Assembly (NCBI GenBank): GCA_029260155.1
Contig: JAJDDU010000500.1
Span: 1-17,228 of the forward strand
Source: Phycisphaerae bacterium
GTDB lineage: Bacteria > Planctomycetota > Phycisphaerae > UBA1845
DNA length: 17,228 nt
Direction: 5' to 3'
The notes beneath the pieces are model-generated. The model was given only the letters and a program-made list of their open reading frames with translations. It was not told where the DNA came from and made no database searches. The position numbers and the translations under genes were made by a program. How positions within the stretch are numbered: the stretch's first letter is position 1; every line of letters starts with the position of its first letter. Shown one piece after another: positions 6,969 to 13,769 of this stretch.

Positions 6969-8462
6969 ATGTCAAGTCCGTACGAATCCCTGCTTAAGAG
7001 CGTCCGAGAGATCGGCCAACTCGAATCCGTGGAGTCCCTTCTCGACTGGGACCTCGAAACGCACATGCCGCCCAACGGGCTAAAGGCCAGAGCAGAGCAG
7101 CTATCGATCATGGCCCGGCTCGTGCATGACCGCAGGACATCCCCGCACTTGGGCGAACTCCTGGGCACACTCAACGGTGACGCCGCAGATCCAGTGCAAG
7201 CCACGAACATACGCGAAACCCGCCGAACGTATGACCGCGCGGTCAAAGTGCCCGTCGAACTCGTCGGCAAGATCGCCAGCGTTTCCACGCACGCCAAGGC
7301 GGCATGGGCAAGAGCGAGAAAAGACTCGGACTTCACCCAGTTCGCACCGCACCTGAGCGAACTGCTCGAACTCAAACGCGAAGTCGCCGACCGCATAGGC
7401 CACGACGGCGAACGCTACGACGCGCTACTCTCGGAGTTCGAGCCCGGCGCACAGACCGCGCAGGTCGCCGAAGTCTTCGCCGAACTTCGCGGACCTTTAT
7501 CGAAGTTTGTAACACAACTTAATCAATCGTCAACCCGTCCCGATCCGTCCATCCTCTGTCGGCGGTTTCCCGCCGCCGCCCAAGAAAAGCTCGCCCGCAC
7601 ACTCGCTGCGGCCATCGGATTCGACTTCAAGAGCGGCAGGCTGGACGTCTCAACCCATCCGTTCTGCTCCGGGAGCACCCCGCACGACGTCCGCCTCACC
7701 ACGCGATACCAGGAGGACTTCTTCCCCGCTGCAATCTTCGGCACCCTCCACGAAGCCGGCCACGGCGTTTACGAACAGGGCTTGGACGCCGAACATATGT
7801 TCACGCCGATGGGCTCAGCCATCTCGCTGGGCATCCACGAGTCGCAATCTCGCCTGTGGGAAAACATGGTCGGCAGAAGCAGGCCGTTCTGGGAGCACTT
7901 CTACCCAGAGTGCAAGGCGGCCTTCGCCGAGAGCTTCGGCGATGTTTCGCTGGACCAATTCGTCGGCGCCATCAACACCGTGCAGCCATCCCTAATTCGC
8001 GTCGAGGCCGACGAGGTCACCTACAACCTGCACATCATCCTGCGGTTCGAGCTCGAACGTGAAATGATCGCAGGCCGTCTCGACGTCGCGGACATCCCCG
8101 AGGCCTGGAACACCAAGACCAAAGAACTGCTCGGCGTTTCGCCACCGGACGATGCGAACGGCTGCTTGCAGGATATTCACTGGTCGATGGGCACGTTCGG
8201 CTACTTCCCGACCTACGCGCTCGGAAACCTCTACGCCGCCCAGTTCCACGCTGCCGCTCACCGGGCGATCCCCGATCTGACCCAGCGCATTGCCGCAGGG
8301 GACTTCAGAACGCTGCACGAGTGGCTGCGAACCAACATCTACCGCAATGGACAACGCTACCGCGCCGGCGAACTCGTCGAGCTCGTCACCGGTCAGCCGC
8401 TGTCGATCGAACCGTTCATGGCCTATTTGCGGGAGAAGTTCTCCCCGTTCTACGGACTCTAG
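6969..8462 (+). CDS. Thermostable carboxypeptidase Taq-type metallocarboxypeptidase (peptidase family M32)
   Basis: A 497-residue cytosolic zinc carboxypeptidase that removes residues from the C-termini of peptides. The zinc motif HEAGH is at residues 261-265 and the third ligand Glu291 is in HESQSR (290-295), the M32 hallmark. RVEADEVTYNLHIILRFELE, near residue 345, is another strongly conserved M32 stretch. Length matches the usual 490-510 residues. No signal peptide is seen. The start at 6969 follows AAAAGGA (6953-6959) with a 9-base spacer. The frame stays open upstream to 6723, but that part overlaps the divergent ligase gene and looks non-coding. It heads a plus-strand cluster with the CPBP and MOSC genes. 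Very confident. Confidence 0.97.
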   Translation: MSSPYESLLKSVREIGQLESVESLLDWDLETHMPPNGLKARAEQLSIMARLVHDRRTSPHLGELLGTLNGDAADPVQATNIRETRRTYDRAVKVPVELVGKIASVSTHAKAAWARARKDSDFTQFAPHLSELLELKREVADRIGHDGERYDALLSEFEPGAQTAQVAEVFAELRGPLSKFVTQLNQSSTRPDPSILCRRFPAAAQEKLARTLAAAIGFDFKSGRLDVSTHPFCSGSTPHDVRLTTRYQEDFFPAAIFGTLHEAGHGVYEQGLDAEHMFTPMGSAISLGIHESQSRLWENMVGRSRPFWEHFYPECKAAFAESFGDVSLDQFVGAINTVQPSLIRVEADEVTYNLHIILRFELEREMIAGRLDVADIPEAWNTKTKELLGVSPPDDANGCLQDIHWSMGTFGYFPTYALGNLYAAQFHAAAHRAIPDLTQRIAAGDFRTLHEWLRTNIYRNGQRYRAGELVELVTGQPLSIEPFMAYLREKFSPFYGL

Positions 8463-8465
8463 ACA

Positions 8466-9137
8466 GTGGGCCGAAACACTGTCATCGCAGTTGCCTTCTT
8501 CGGTCACGCTGCCGCGGCGTTGCTGTACGCGAGACTGGACGCTTCCGACTCCGTGCGCGGGACGATCTACTTCTGTTCCAAGATCGTCGTCAACGCCATC
8601 CCGCTGATCTGGGTGCTGGCTGTGGAGCGACGCCGTCTGACGTTGTCGCGCCCCAGCCGCCAGTCGATCGTATGGGGACTCGCCACCGGGCTGTTCATCG
8701 GTTTGGCCATCGTCGCTCTGTACTACGTCGGGCTCGGTGAGCGCTTGGATGCAGTCGCGATGCGCGCCAAGCTGGCCGCCTATGGCGTCGTCGACCACTT
8801 CTTCCTCTTTGCCCCATTTCTGTGCATCGTGAACTCCGGGTTGGAGGAGTATTACTGGCGATGGTTCGTGTATGGCCAACTGCGGCGATCCATGCCCATG
8901 ACCGCGGCCGCGCTGCTCTCGGCACTTGGGTTCACCCTGCATCACATCGTGGTGCTGGCTGCATACGTCCCCGACGTCTCCATCGTCGTTTTGCTAAATG
9001 CCGGCGTTTTCGCGGGCGGCGTGATCTGGGCGGTGCTTTACGAAAAGCGCGCCAGCCTCTACGCTCCCTGGCTGAGTCACATGGTGGTCGATGCGGCAAT
9101 TATGGTGGCCGCCTACGACTTACTGTTCGTCGTCTAG
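8466..9137 (+). CDS. CPBP family intramembrane metalloprotease (CAAX protease/Rce1-like)
   Basis: A 223-residue integral membrane protein with several hydrophobic segments (about 5-21, 38-53, 68-90, 110-123, 145-168, 172-192, 206-223). The family motifs are visible in order: EEYYWRWF (Glu127, Glu128, Arg132) for EExxxR, FTLHH (His159/160) for FxxxH, and HMVVD (His205, Asp209) for the HxxxN/D motif. These residues form the active site in Rce1-type proteases. In bacteria, members have varied or unknown substrates. The GTG start lies three bases after the M32 stop with no clear ribosome binding site, so translational coupling is likely. Family call is solid; substrate and whether it is a protease in vivo are unknown. 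Confidence 0.9.
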   Translation: MGRNTVIAVAFFGHAAAALLYARLDASDSVRGTIYFCSKIVVNAIPLIWVLAVERRRLTLSRPSRQSIVWGLATGLFIGLAIVALYYVGLGERLDAVAMRAKLAAYGVVDHFFLFAPFLCIVNSGLEEYYWRWFVYGQLRRSMPMTAAALLSALGFTLHHIVVLAAYVPDVSIVVLLNAGVFAGGVIWAVLYEKRASLYAPWLSHMVVDAAIMVAAYDLLFVV

Positions 9138-9166
9138 CCGGGTCGGACCCACAGGTAACGCGTCTC

Positions 9167-9610
9167 ATGAGCAGAACACAGGGGATTGTCATGGCGCTCG
9201 CCCGGAAAAGCGGGCCCCGCCAATTCATGGTCGAACTCGATGCCGCCGAAGTGCTCAAGGGAAAGGGGTTTGCCGGGGACGACCGCGCCGCAGGCAAACG
9301 CGGCGTGACGTTACTCAGCAGCGAGCGATGGATCGACGTCATCCACCAGCTGGACACCGTGCTTCCTTGGCACACCCGCCGCGCAAACGTCTTGATCCAA
9401 GACATGGATCTCGCCGCCACCATGGGCAAGCGACTTCGTGTAGGCGACATAGAGCTTCACGTTTGGGGTGAGACCAAACCCTGCGCTCTGATGGACGAAC
9501 TCCACCCCGGTCTGCGGGCGGTCCTAGCGTCGGAAGTACGCGGGGGCGTACACGCCGAAGTTCTCCGCGGCGGCCACATTCACGTCGGCGACGCGGTCAC
9601 ACTGATGTAG
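9167..9610 (+). CDS. MOSC domain-containing protein
   Basis: A 147-residue single-domain protein. The conserved MOSC cysteine is Cys106 in ETKPCALMDEL, followed by ASEVRGGVHAEVLRGGHIHVGD (about 122-142), the typical end of the domain. MOSC domains occur in the C-terminus of molybdenum cofactor sulfurases and in small stand-alone proteins such as YiiM, where they bind molybdopterin or transfer sulfur. The exact role of this short form is not known. The ATG at 9167 follows CAGGTAA at about a 7-base distance. An in-frame ATG at 9191 is possible, and the frame is open further upstream but there overlaps the CPBP gene. It lies 29 bases after the CPBP stop in the same direction and ends 10 bases before a convergent gene. 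Confidence 0.88.
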   Translation: MSRTQGIVMALARKSGPRQFMVELDAAEVLKGKGFAGDDRAAGKRGVTLLSSERWIDVIHQLDTVLPWHTRRANVLIQDMDLAATMGKRLRVGDIELHVWGETKPCALMDELHPGLRAVLASEVRGGVHAEVLRGGHIHVGDAVTLM

Positions 9611-9620
9611 TTGCTCCGAA

Positions 9621-10817
9621 TCAGGGGCGCATCCCGGTCTGGGAGCCCACGCTTGCGTGGGCCTCACTCGACCGCAAGTCGCTTGCTCCGCGCGCCACAA
9701 GTGTCGCCGCCACATCGCCGGCCAGCCAGCGCGATAGCCTCGCCGCACCTCGCGCGTTGAGGTGGCAGTAGTCAAAGAAATCGTCATCCGTCACCAGATT
9801 CCTCGGAGCGCGCAAGACCGAAACACCGAGTTCGCCTACGGCGCGGTCGATGAACGCTCGATAGACGTCGTTCTTGTGAGGATGAGACGCGGGCAATGCT
9901 GTCGACCTGTGCGGCAGTTCCATCAGACGCACCGACACACCAGCCTCACGCAGCAGTCGGACGACATTGCGGAGGGCCTTGGGGTTCGGATTGCAGCCGG
10001 CAAACGTGGCGAGTTCTCCCCCATACGGCTGATCGGGCGTCAGCTTCGGGGAATTGCGCGCGTACGCTTGATTGCTGCTCGTCCATTCCGCCCAACCTCG
10101 GCCGTCGCGGCGGAGTCTTGATGTCGGGTGGACGGCGGCTCCACGCAACACCGTCCGCGCAATCAGGCGGCAATCCTTCCACTGGCGATAACTCGCGAAG
10201 AACGTTGAGCCCAGTGTCTCGCGAAGGAGCACGTCGTCCACCGAGGCGGCGACGGGGAGATCGCGCGAGTCACCCAGCGCTCGCAAGCCGCTCTCCAACC
10301 ACGAATGTGGAACAGCCACCGTCGAAACCGGGCTGACTTCCAGGTAGACTATGTCCGGCAGTTGTCCGCTTTCGACGATGCGCCGAGCCAGCATGTACTG
10401 CGTGTACACACTCGCCGCAGAAGTACACAAGTTCAGGCTGTGGGGCTCTTTGCCACACAGCGCCCGAACCTCGCCGTCCACAGCTGCCGGACTGATGCCG
10501 AATAACCCCAAGGAGCTACCAATGAACACCACGTGGGGTTGCGGGTCCGCGCGCTCATACAATTCCCACTTCCATCGCACCCCGTTAGAGCTGTCGAGTA
10601 TGTGCGGCAACCGAACGCAATCCAGCACCCGATCACCCACAACAAACACGACCACAAACCCAACCACCATCAAGAGAGCATCAAGCCGTGGCGGACACCG
10701 TTTCCGAGCCCCAATCGCCAGCGCGGGGTCCCTCCTACCGCCGCGGCAGCTAGGCTGGGCGTTCGCCGGAGCAGAACCGTGCACCGCATCTCTAAAACTG
10801 AAAGTAAATAAACGCAT
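9621..10817 (-). CDS. SGNH-like hydrolase/acyltransferase partner of MBOAT (AlgJ/DltD-like role)
   Basis: A 398-residue protein with one N-terminal membrane segment (about 47-62) and a probable extracytoplasmic SGNH domain. Block I is VVFIGSSLGLFGIS with GSS at 100-102, supplying the candidate nucleophile Ser. Block V is DYCHLN with Asp349 and His352, the DxxHLN pattern that completes the triad. Proteins of this kind paired with AlgI/DltB-type MBOATs pass an acyl group to an external glycan. The start overlaps the MBOAT stop by 26 bases, and GGAG lies 4 bases before this ATG. An internal AGGAGG near 10733 with no ATG after it is a curiosity. The last ~15 codons contain a palindrome typical of a dispersed repeat rather than conserved protein. 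Fold reasonably sure; substrate unknown. Confidence 0.85.
   Translation of the reverse strand: MRLFTFSFRDAVHGSAPANAQPSCRGGRRDPALAIGARKRCPPRLDALLMVVGFVVVFVVGDRVLDCVRLPHILDSSNGVRWKWELYERADPQPHVVFIGSSLGLFGISPAAVDGEVRALCGKEPHSLNLCTSAASVYTQYMLARRIVESGQLPDIVYLEVSPVSTVAVPHSWLESGLRALGDSRDLPVAASVDDVLLRETLGSTFFASYRQWKDCRLIARTVLRGAAVHPTSRLRRDGRGWAEWTSSNQAYARNSPKLTPDQPYGGELATFAGCNPNPKALRNVVRLLREAGVSVRLMELPHRSTALPASHPHKNDVYRAFIDRAVGELGVSVLRAPRNLVTDDDFFDYCHLNARGAARLSRWLAGDVAATLVARGASDLRSSEAHASVGSQTGMRP
9645..9662. repeat. REP-like palindrome inside the end of the SGNH gene
   Basis: GCCCACGC at 9645-9652 and GCGTGGGC at 9655-9662 are perfect 8-base inverted arms around TT. From memory this palindrome recurs in planctomycete genomes as a short dispersed element. 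Here it encodes HASVG in the C-terminal tail of the minus-strand SGNH gene, and it lies 35 bases after the stop of the convergent MOSC gene, where it could also act as a weak transcription barrier. It has no U-tract. Confidence 0.6.
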
Positions 10818-12186
10818 TCGTCTCCGGCGTCAGCAGAATGCACGCCCAAAGGCAAACAGCCGCCATCGCACCCCGCGTCAATGCCGGCAGTCGTCCAAAA
10901 CGCTCTGCCAGCTCATCAAGACCAGGCAACAAATGGGCAATCGCACAGATGCACACGATGGCCCCGTAACGCAGCCCGCGCACATCCCCCGAGAAATCGA
11001 CGAGACCGCTCAACATCGAACTCACCACGCCCCAATCCGGAGCACGGAACATCAGCCACCCGACACACGTCAGATGAAACATCACTATGATTTTCAACTC
11101 GCGCGGAACCCTCCACCGCCAACCCAGTCCGATTCGCCCGGTCACCGTGCCCCACGCCCGCTGCAAACCGAGCAGCACTCCATGAAAAACGCCCCACGTG
11201 ACAAACGTCCAAGCAGCCCCGTGCCAAAGCCCGCCGAGCGCCATGGTGACAAACAAGTTGATCACCGTCCGCCGGCGCCCCCGACGCGAACCGCCCAGCG
11301 GAATGTACAAATAGTCCCGAAGCCAAGTCGAAAGCGAAATGTGCCACCGCCGCCAGAAATCACGGGGCGAATCCGCCAAGTAAGGCCGATCGAAATTCTC
11401 CATCAGCCGCAAGCCAAACATACGCCCCACGCCCAACGCGATATCCGTGTACCCCGAGAAGTCCATGTAGATCTGAAATGCATACGCATACAGCGCGATC
11501 CACGCGGAAACGCCGGTGAACGCTTGCGGGGCGGCGAAGACCTCATCGACATACACTCCCAGCGTGTCGGCCAGGACCATCTTCTTGAACAGCCCGCGAA
11601 ACAGCCGATACACGCCGACGGCCATGTCCGAGTCGGCGAACTTCTGTTCCGTTTTGATCTGCGGCAGCAAATCTCCAGCACGCATGATCGGCCCTGCCAC
11701 CAGTTGCGGAAAACAGGCCACGAAAATGGCGAAATCACGCAGACTCTTCTCCGCAGCCGCACCGCGATACACGTCGATCGAGTAGGACATCGTCTGAAAC
11801 GTGTAGAACGAAATCCCCATCGGCAGCACGACGTTCAAAGTCGGCAGATCCGCCCCCACTCCGAACATCCCCAACATCGCAGCGGCTGAGTCTGCGAAAA
11901 AGCCGAAGTACTTAAACGTCGCCAAAATGCCAAGGTTTGTCACCAGGCTGACGCAGAGAATCCACTTCCGCGCACCGACCTCCCTCCGCCGCTCCATCGC
12001 CCGCCCGCAGGAGTAGTCAACAATCGTGCTGATCAGCAGCAGAGAGGTGAATCGCCAATCCCACCAGGAGTAGAACAGGTAGCTGCCCGCCAGCAGCGCC
12101 CAACGCCGAGAACCCCCGCGCAACACCCAATACACCGCCAACATGCACGGCAGAAACACCGCAAACGCAGCACTGTTAAACAACAT
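10792..12186 (-). CDS. MBOAT family membrane O-acyltransferase (AlgI/DltB-like)
   Basis: A 464-residue polytopic membrane protein. It starts with MLFNSAAFAVFLP, the usual opening of AlgI-type MBOATs. It also contains YSWWDWRF, VLPMGISFYTFQTMSYSIDVYRG, CFPQLVAGPI, MDFSGYTDIALGVGRMFG, NFDRPY...DFWRRWHISLSTWLRDYLYIPLGG and GGLWHGAAWTF, all canonical stretches. The catalytic His is His322 in WHGA, with a second conserved His at 335. These enzymes move an acetyl or other acyl group across the membrane for O-acylation of exported polysaccharides or wall polymers. The downstream overlapping SGNH gene is the expected periplasmic partner. The start at 12186 lacks a strong ribosome binding site. The gene follows a 266-base gap. 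Family sure; glycan target unknown. Confidence 0.95.
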   Translation of the reverse strand: MLFNSAAFAVFLPCMLAVYWVLRGGSRRWALLAGSYLFYSWWDWRFTSLLLISTIVDYSCGRAMERRREVGARKWILCVSLVTNLGILATFKYFGFFADSAAAMLGMFGVGADLPTLNVVLPMGISFYTFQTMSYSIDVYRGAAAEKSLRDFAIFVACFPQLVAGPIMRAGDLLPQIKTEQKFADSDMAVGVYRLFRGLFKKMVLADTLGVYVDEVFAAPQAFTGVSAWIALYAYAFQIYMDFSGYTDIALGVGRMFGLRLMENFDRPYLADSPRDFWRRWHISLSTWLRDYLYIPLGGSRRGRRRTVINLFVTMALGGLWHGAAWTFVTWGVFHGVLLGLQRAWGTVTGRIGLGWRWRVPRELKIIVMFHLTCVGWLMFRAPDWGVVSSMLSGLVDFSGDVRGLRYGAIVCICAIAHLLPGLDELAERFGRLPALTRGAMAAVCLWACILLTPETNAFIYFQF

Positions 12187-12296
12187 GCCCGGCCAACGCT
12201 CCCGAAGTTCCGATAAACACTCTCATGTAGTATCGGCAACCGCAGGACGCGTCTGAACGGCCGCAGCCTCAAACCTTTGCGTCGCCAGCCCAACCC

Positions 12297-12323
12297 GTCA
12301 TTCCGAGCGAAGCGAGGAATCTA
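12297..12323. repeat. Dispersed-repeat-like element in the gap upstream of the MBOAT gene
   Basis: The plus strand carries GTCATTCCGAGCGAAGCGAG followed by GAATCTA. The ATTCC and GGAAT ends are inverted and can form an imperfect hairpin. I recall this sequence, in this and the reverse orientation, as a short repeat scattered through many unrelated bacterial genomes; that is memory, not a search. It lies in the 266-base non-coding gap 12187-12452 between the zinc-ribbon gene and the MBOAT gene. A second GGCCATTCCGGCTGAATT stretch follows it at about 12331. I see nothing else in the gap. Confidence 0.6.
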
Positions 12324-12452
12324 GCTGGAAGGCCATTCCGGCTGAATTCCCCTGAACGGTCGCGTGCTCAAACCAAAGCGCAAGAGCCTGCCCCGGACCG
12401 GTGGTTCGGATGTCGAAAACGCAATTTCGAGACCGCCCACGCTTGATCGCGG

Positions 12453-12947
12453 CTAGGTGACGACCAAGCCGGCGATGGGACACCCTGTAGCGCACCACAG
12501 AGTTGCCAATAGGAGATGAAGCGGAAGCGGCAGCCGCGCGACCGGTGTCTTGCATGCGATGCCCAGCCACACCGCCCAGGTGATCGTGAACGTCGTGAGC
12601 ACCGCTCGCGGTCGCGGCGAAACATGCCATGCAAGTGGGCCGCATGCTTGCGTAAGCCCAACTAGGACACGGTACTTGAGGGGCATCCCATAGCCGCCGC
12701 CGTCCCATTTTGTCGAGTCTGCCGTCGCCCAGAACCCAAGCGACAGCACCAGTGGGATGAGGTACATCAGAACGATGACGCCAGCCCGGTTTCTCGTCAC
12801 CGGTCGTGATCTGAAGGTACGTGGATCATTCGGCGAGAACTTACGCCCGCATTCGGGGCAGCGATTCTCCGGCAGCCGGTCCAAGATATACGAGCACTTC
12901 AGGCAGTATTTATGCGGTTTCGGATCGTGCGCGTCTAATGGTTGCAC
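12453..12947 (-). CDS. Small membrane protein with N-terminal zinc ribbon
   Basis: A 164-residue hypothetical protein. A zinc ribbon lies at residues 15-34: CLKCSYILDRLPENRCPECG with Cys15, Cys18, Cys30 and Cys33, followed by RKFSPNDPRTF. After it come about four hydrophobic segments (about 55-74, 92-109, 116-131, 141-163), so the ribbon faces one side of a membrane-embedded tail. This ribbon-DPRTF-membrane design is one I associate with Planctomycetota, where it is common and uncharacterised. The GTG start at 12947 follows TAGGATG with a short spacer. It lies 35 bases after the thyX stop in the same direction. No function can be assigned. Confidence 0.75.
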   Translation of the reverse strand: MQPLDAHDPKPHKYCLKCSYILDRLPENRCPECGRKFSPNDPRTFRSRPVTRNRAGVIVLMYLIPLVLSLGFWATADSTKWDGGGYGMPLKYRVLVGLTQACGPLAWHVSPRPRAVLTTFTITWAVWLGIACKTPVARLPLPLHLLLATLWCATGCPIAGLVVT

Positions 12948-12982
12948 CAGCGCATCCTATCAAACGGAGCGAACACTGGATC

Positions 12983-13759
12983 TCAGACCTTCGCGTTGTC
13001 AGTGCGGGCAGCCGTGCTGCCGTCGGAAAGGGTGACGAGCTCGTAGTCGCCGAAAAGGTTCGGAGCCTCCACGCGCAGAATCTCCAGCACCTTGATTGCC
13101 ACCGTCCGGATCTCAATATCCGCGTGCTCGTTGGCCCGCAACTCGATGAAATGACGCAGGGCGCGGGCGTTGGCAGTGACGAATATCTTGGTCTCCGTCG
13201 CGTTCGGCAGGACAGACCGCGCAGCCTGACGGGCCAGCTTGCGACGCAGCGTCTTGTCCTCCACGTCGGCGAACTTCCGCGCCAGCCCGTCCACAAGCTG
13301 AACATAGGCTTGCTGAGCGTGTTCGACGGCCGACCGCCAGACCTCGTGCAACTCGCCGTCTTCCGCGATACATCCAGGCTCGACGAACTCTGCCACCGAC
13401 TCATCCACGTACCGCTGCGAGAGTTGCGAATACCCAAACCCCGCCCGGTGACGAATCAGCTCGTGCGTGAATGACCGTGACACCCCCGAGAAGATGAAGT
13501 TCCACACGCAGTGTTCCAACACGCTGCCGTGCTTGACGGACATGATGCGATCGAGATAGGCCGCATTCCCGCCCGGACGCGGCTTCGCAAAGCTCATGTA
13601 GCACATGCGACCAGCCATCTCGCTCAGCTTCTGACCAGCCACCTCAGTATCGCTGTCCCACTTATCGACCTCATGATCAGCCAGAAACCGATCGATCTCC
13701 GCGTCGTTCGTCGTCTGCTTGCCAACCAGGTACACTTTCGGTTCGTCGATAATCTTCAT
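12983..13759 (-). CDS. thyX: Flavin-dependent thymidylate synthase ThyX
   Basis: A 258-residue enzyme that makes dTMP from dUMP using methylenetetrahydrofolate and FAD/NADPH. The signature is RHRAGFGYSQLSQRY from Arg103. By my count eight residues, not the classic seven, lie between RHR and Ser114, because Ala-Gly replaces one position of forms such as RHRHFSYSQLSQRY. The C-terminal FAD/dUMP region NARALRHFIELRANEHADIEIR is well conserved. The ATG at 13759 has AAGGAA (13766-13771 on the plus strand) as ribosome binding site, and this overlaps the TAA of the upstream ATPase gene, so the two are translationally linked. No thyA is visible in the window. Confidence 0.97.
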   Translation of the reverse strand: MKIIDEPKVYLVGKQTTNDAEIDRFLADHEVDKWDSDTEVAGQKLSEMAGRMCYMSFAKPRPGGNAAYLDRIMSVKHGSVLEHCVWNFIFSGVSRSFTHELIRHRAGFGYSQLSQRYVDESVAEFVEPGCIAEDGELHEVWRSAVEHAQQAYVQLVDGLARKFADVEDKTLRRKLARQAARSVLPNATETKIFVTANARALRHFIELRANEHADIEIRTVAIKVLEILRVEAPNLFGDYELVTLSDGSTAARTDNAKV

Positions 13760-13769
13760 GCGTGGTTCC

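Noticed and set aside
7992..8945. 317-codon minus-strand frame opposite M32 and CPBP genes
   Set aside because: It spans two convincing plus-strand genes and has the composition of an antisense shadow.
8822..9166. Upstream in-frame extension of the MOSC gene
   Set aside because: This part lies out of frame within the CPBP gene, encodes Arg-rich non-conserved sequence, and the MOSC domain is complete from the ATG at 9167.
10351..11889. 512-codon open frame on the plus strand, opposite the MBOAT and SGNH genes
   Set aside because: The translation is Arg/Pro/His-rich and low complexity, as expected for the antisense of GC-rich coding DNA, and the minus strand carries clear family motifs throughout.
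12298..12708. 136-codon minus-strand frame overlapping the zinc-ribbon gene
   Set aside because: It is in another frame of a gene with a clear zinc ribbon and membrane segments, and its end runs through the dispersed repeat.
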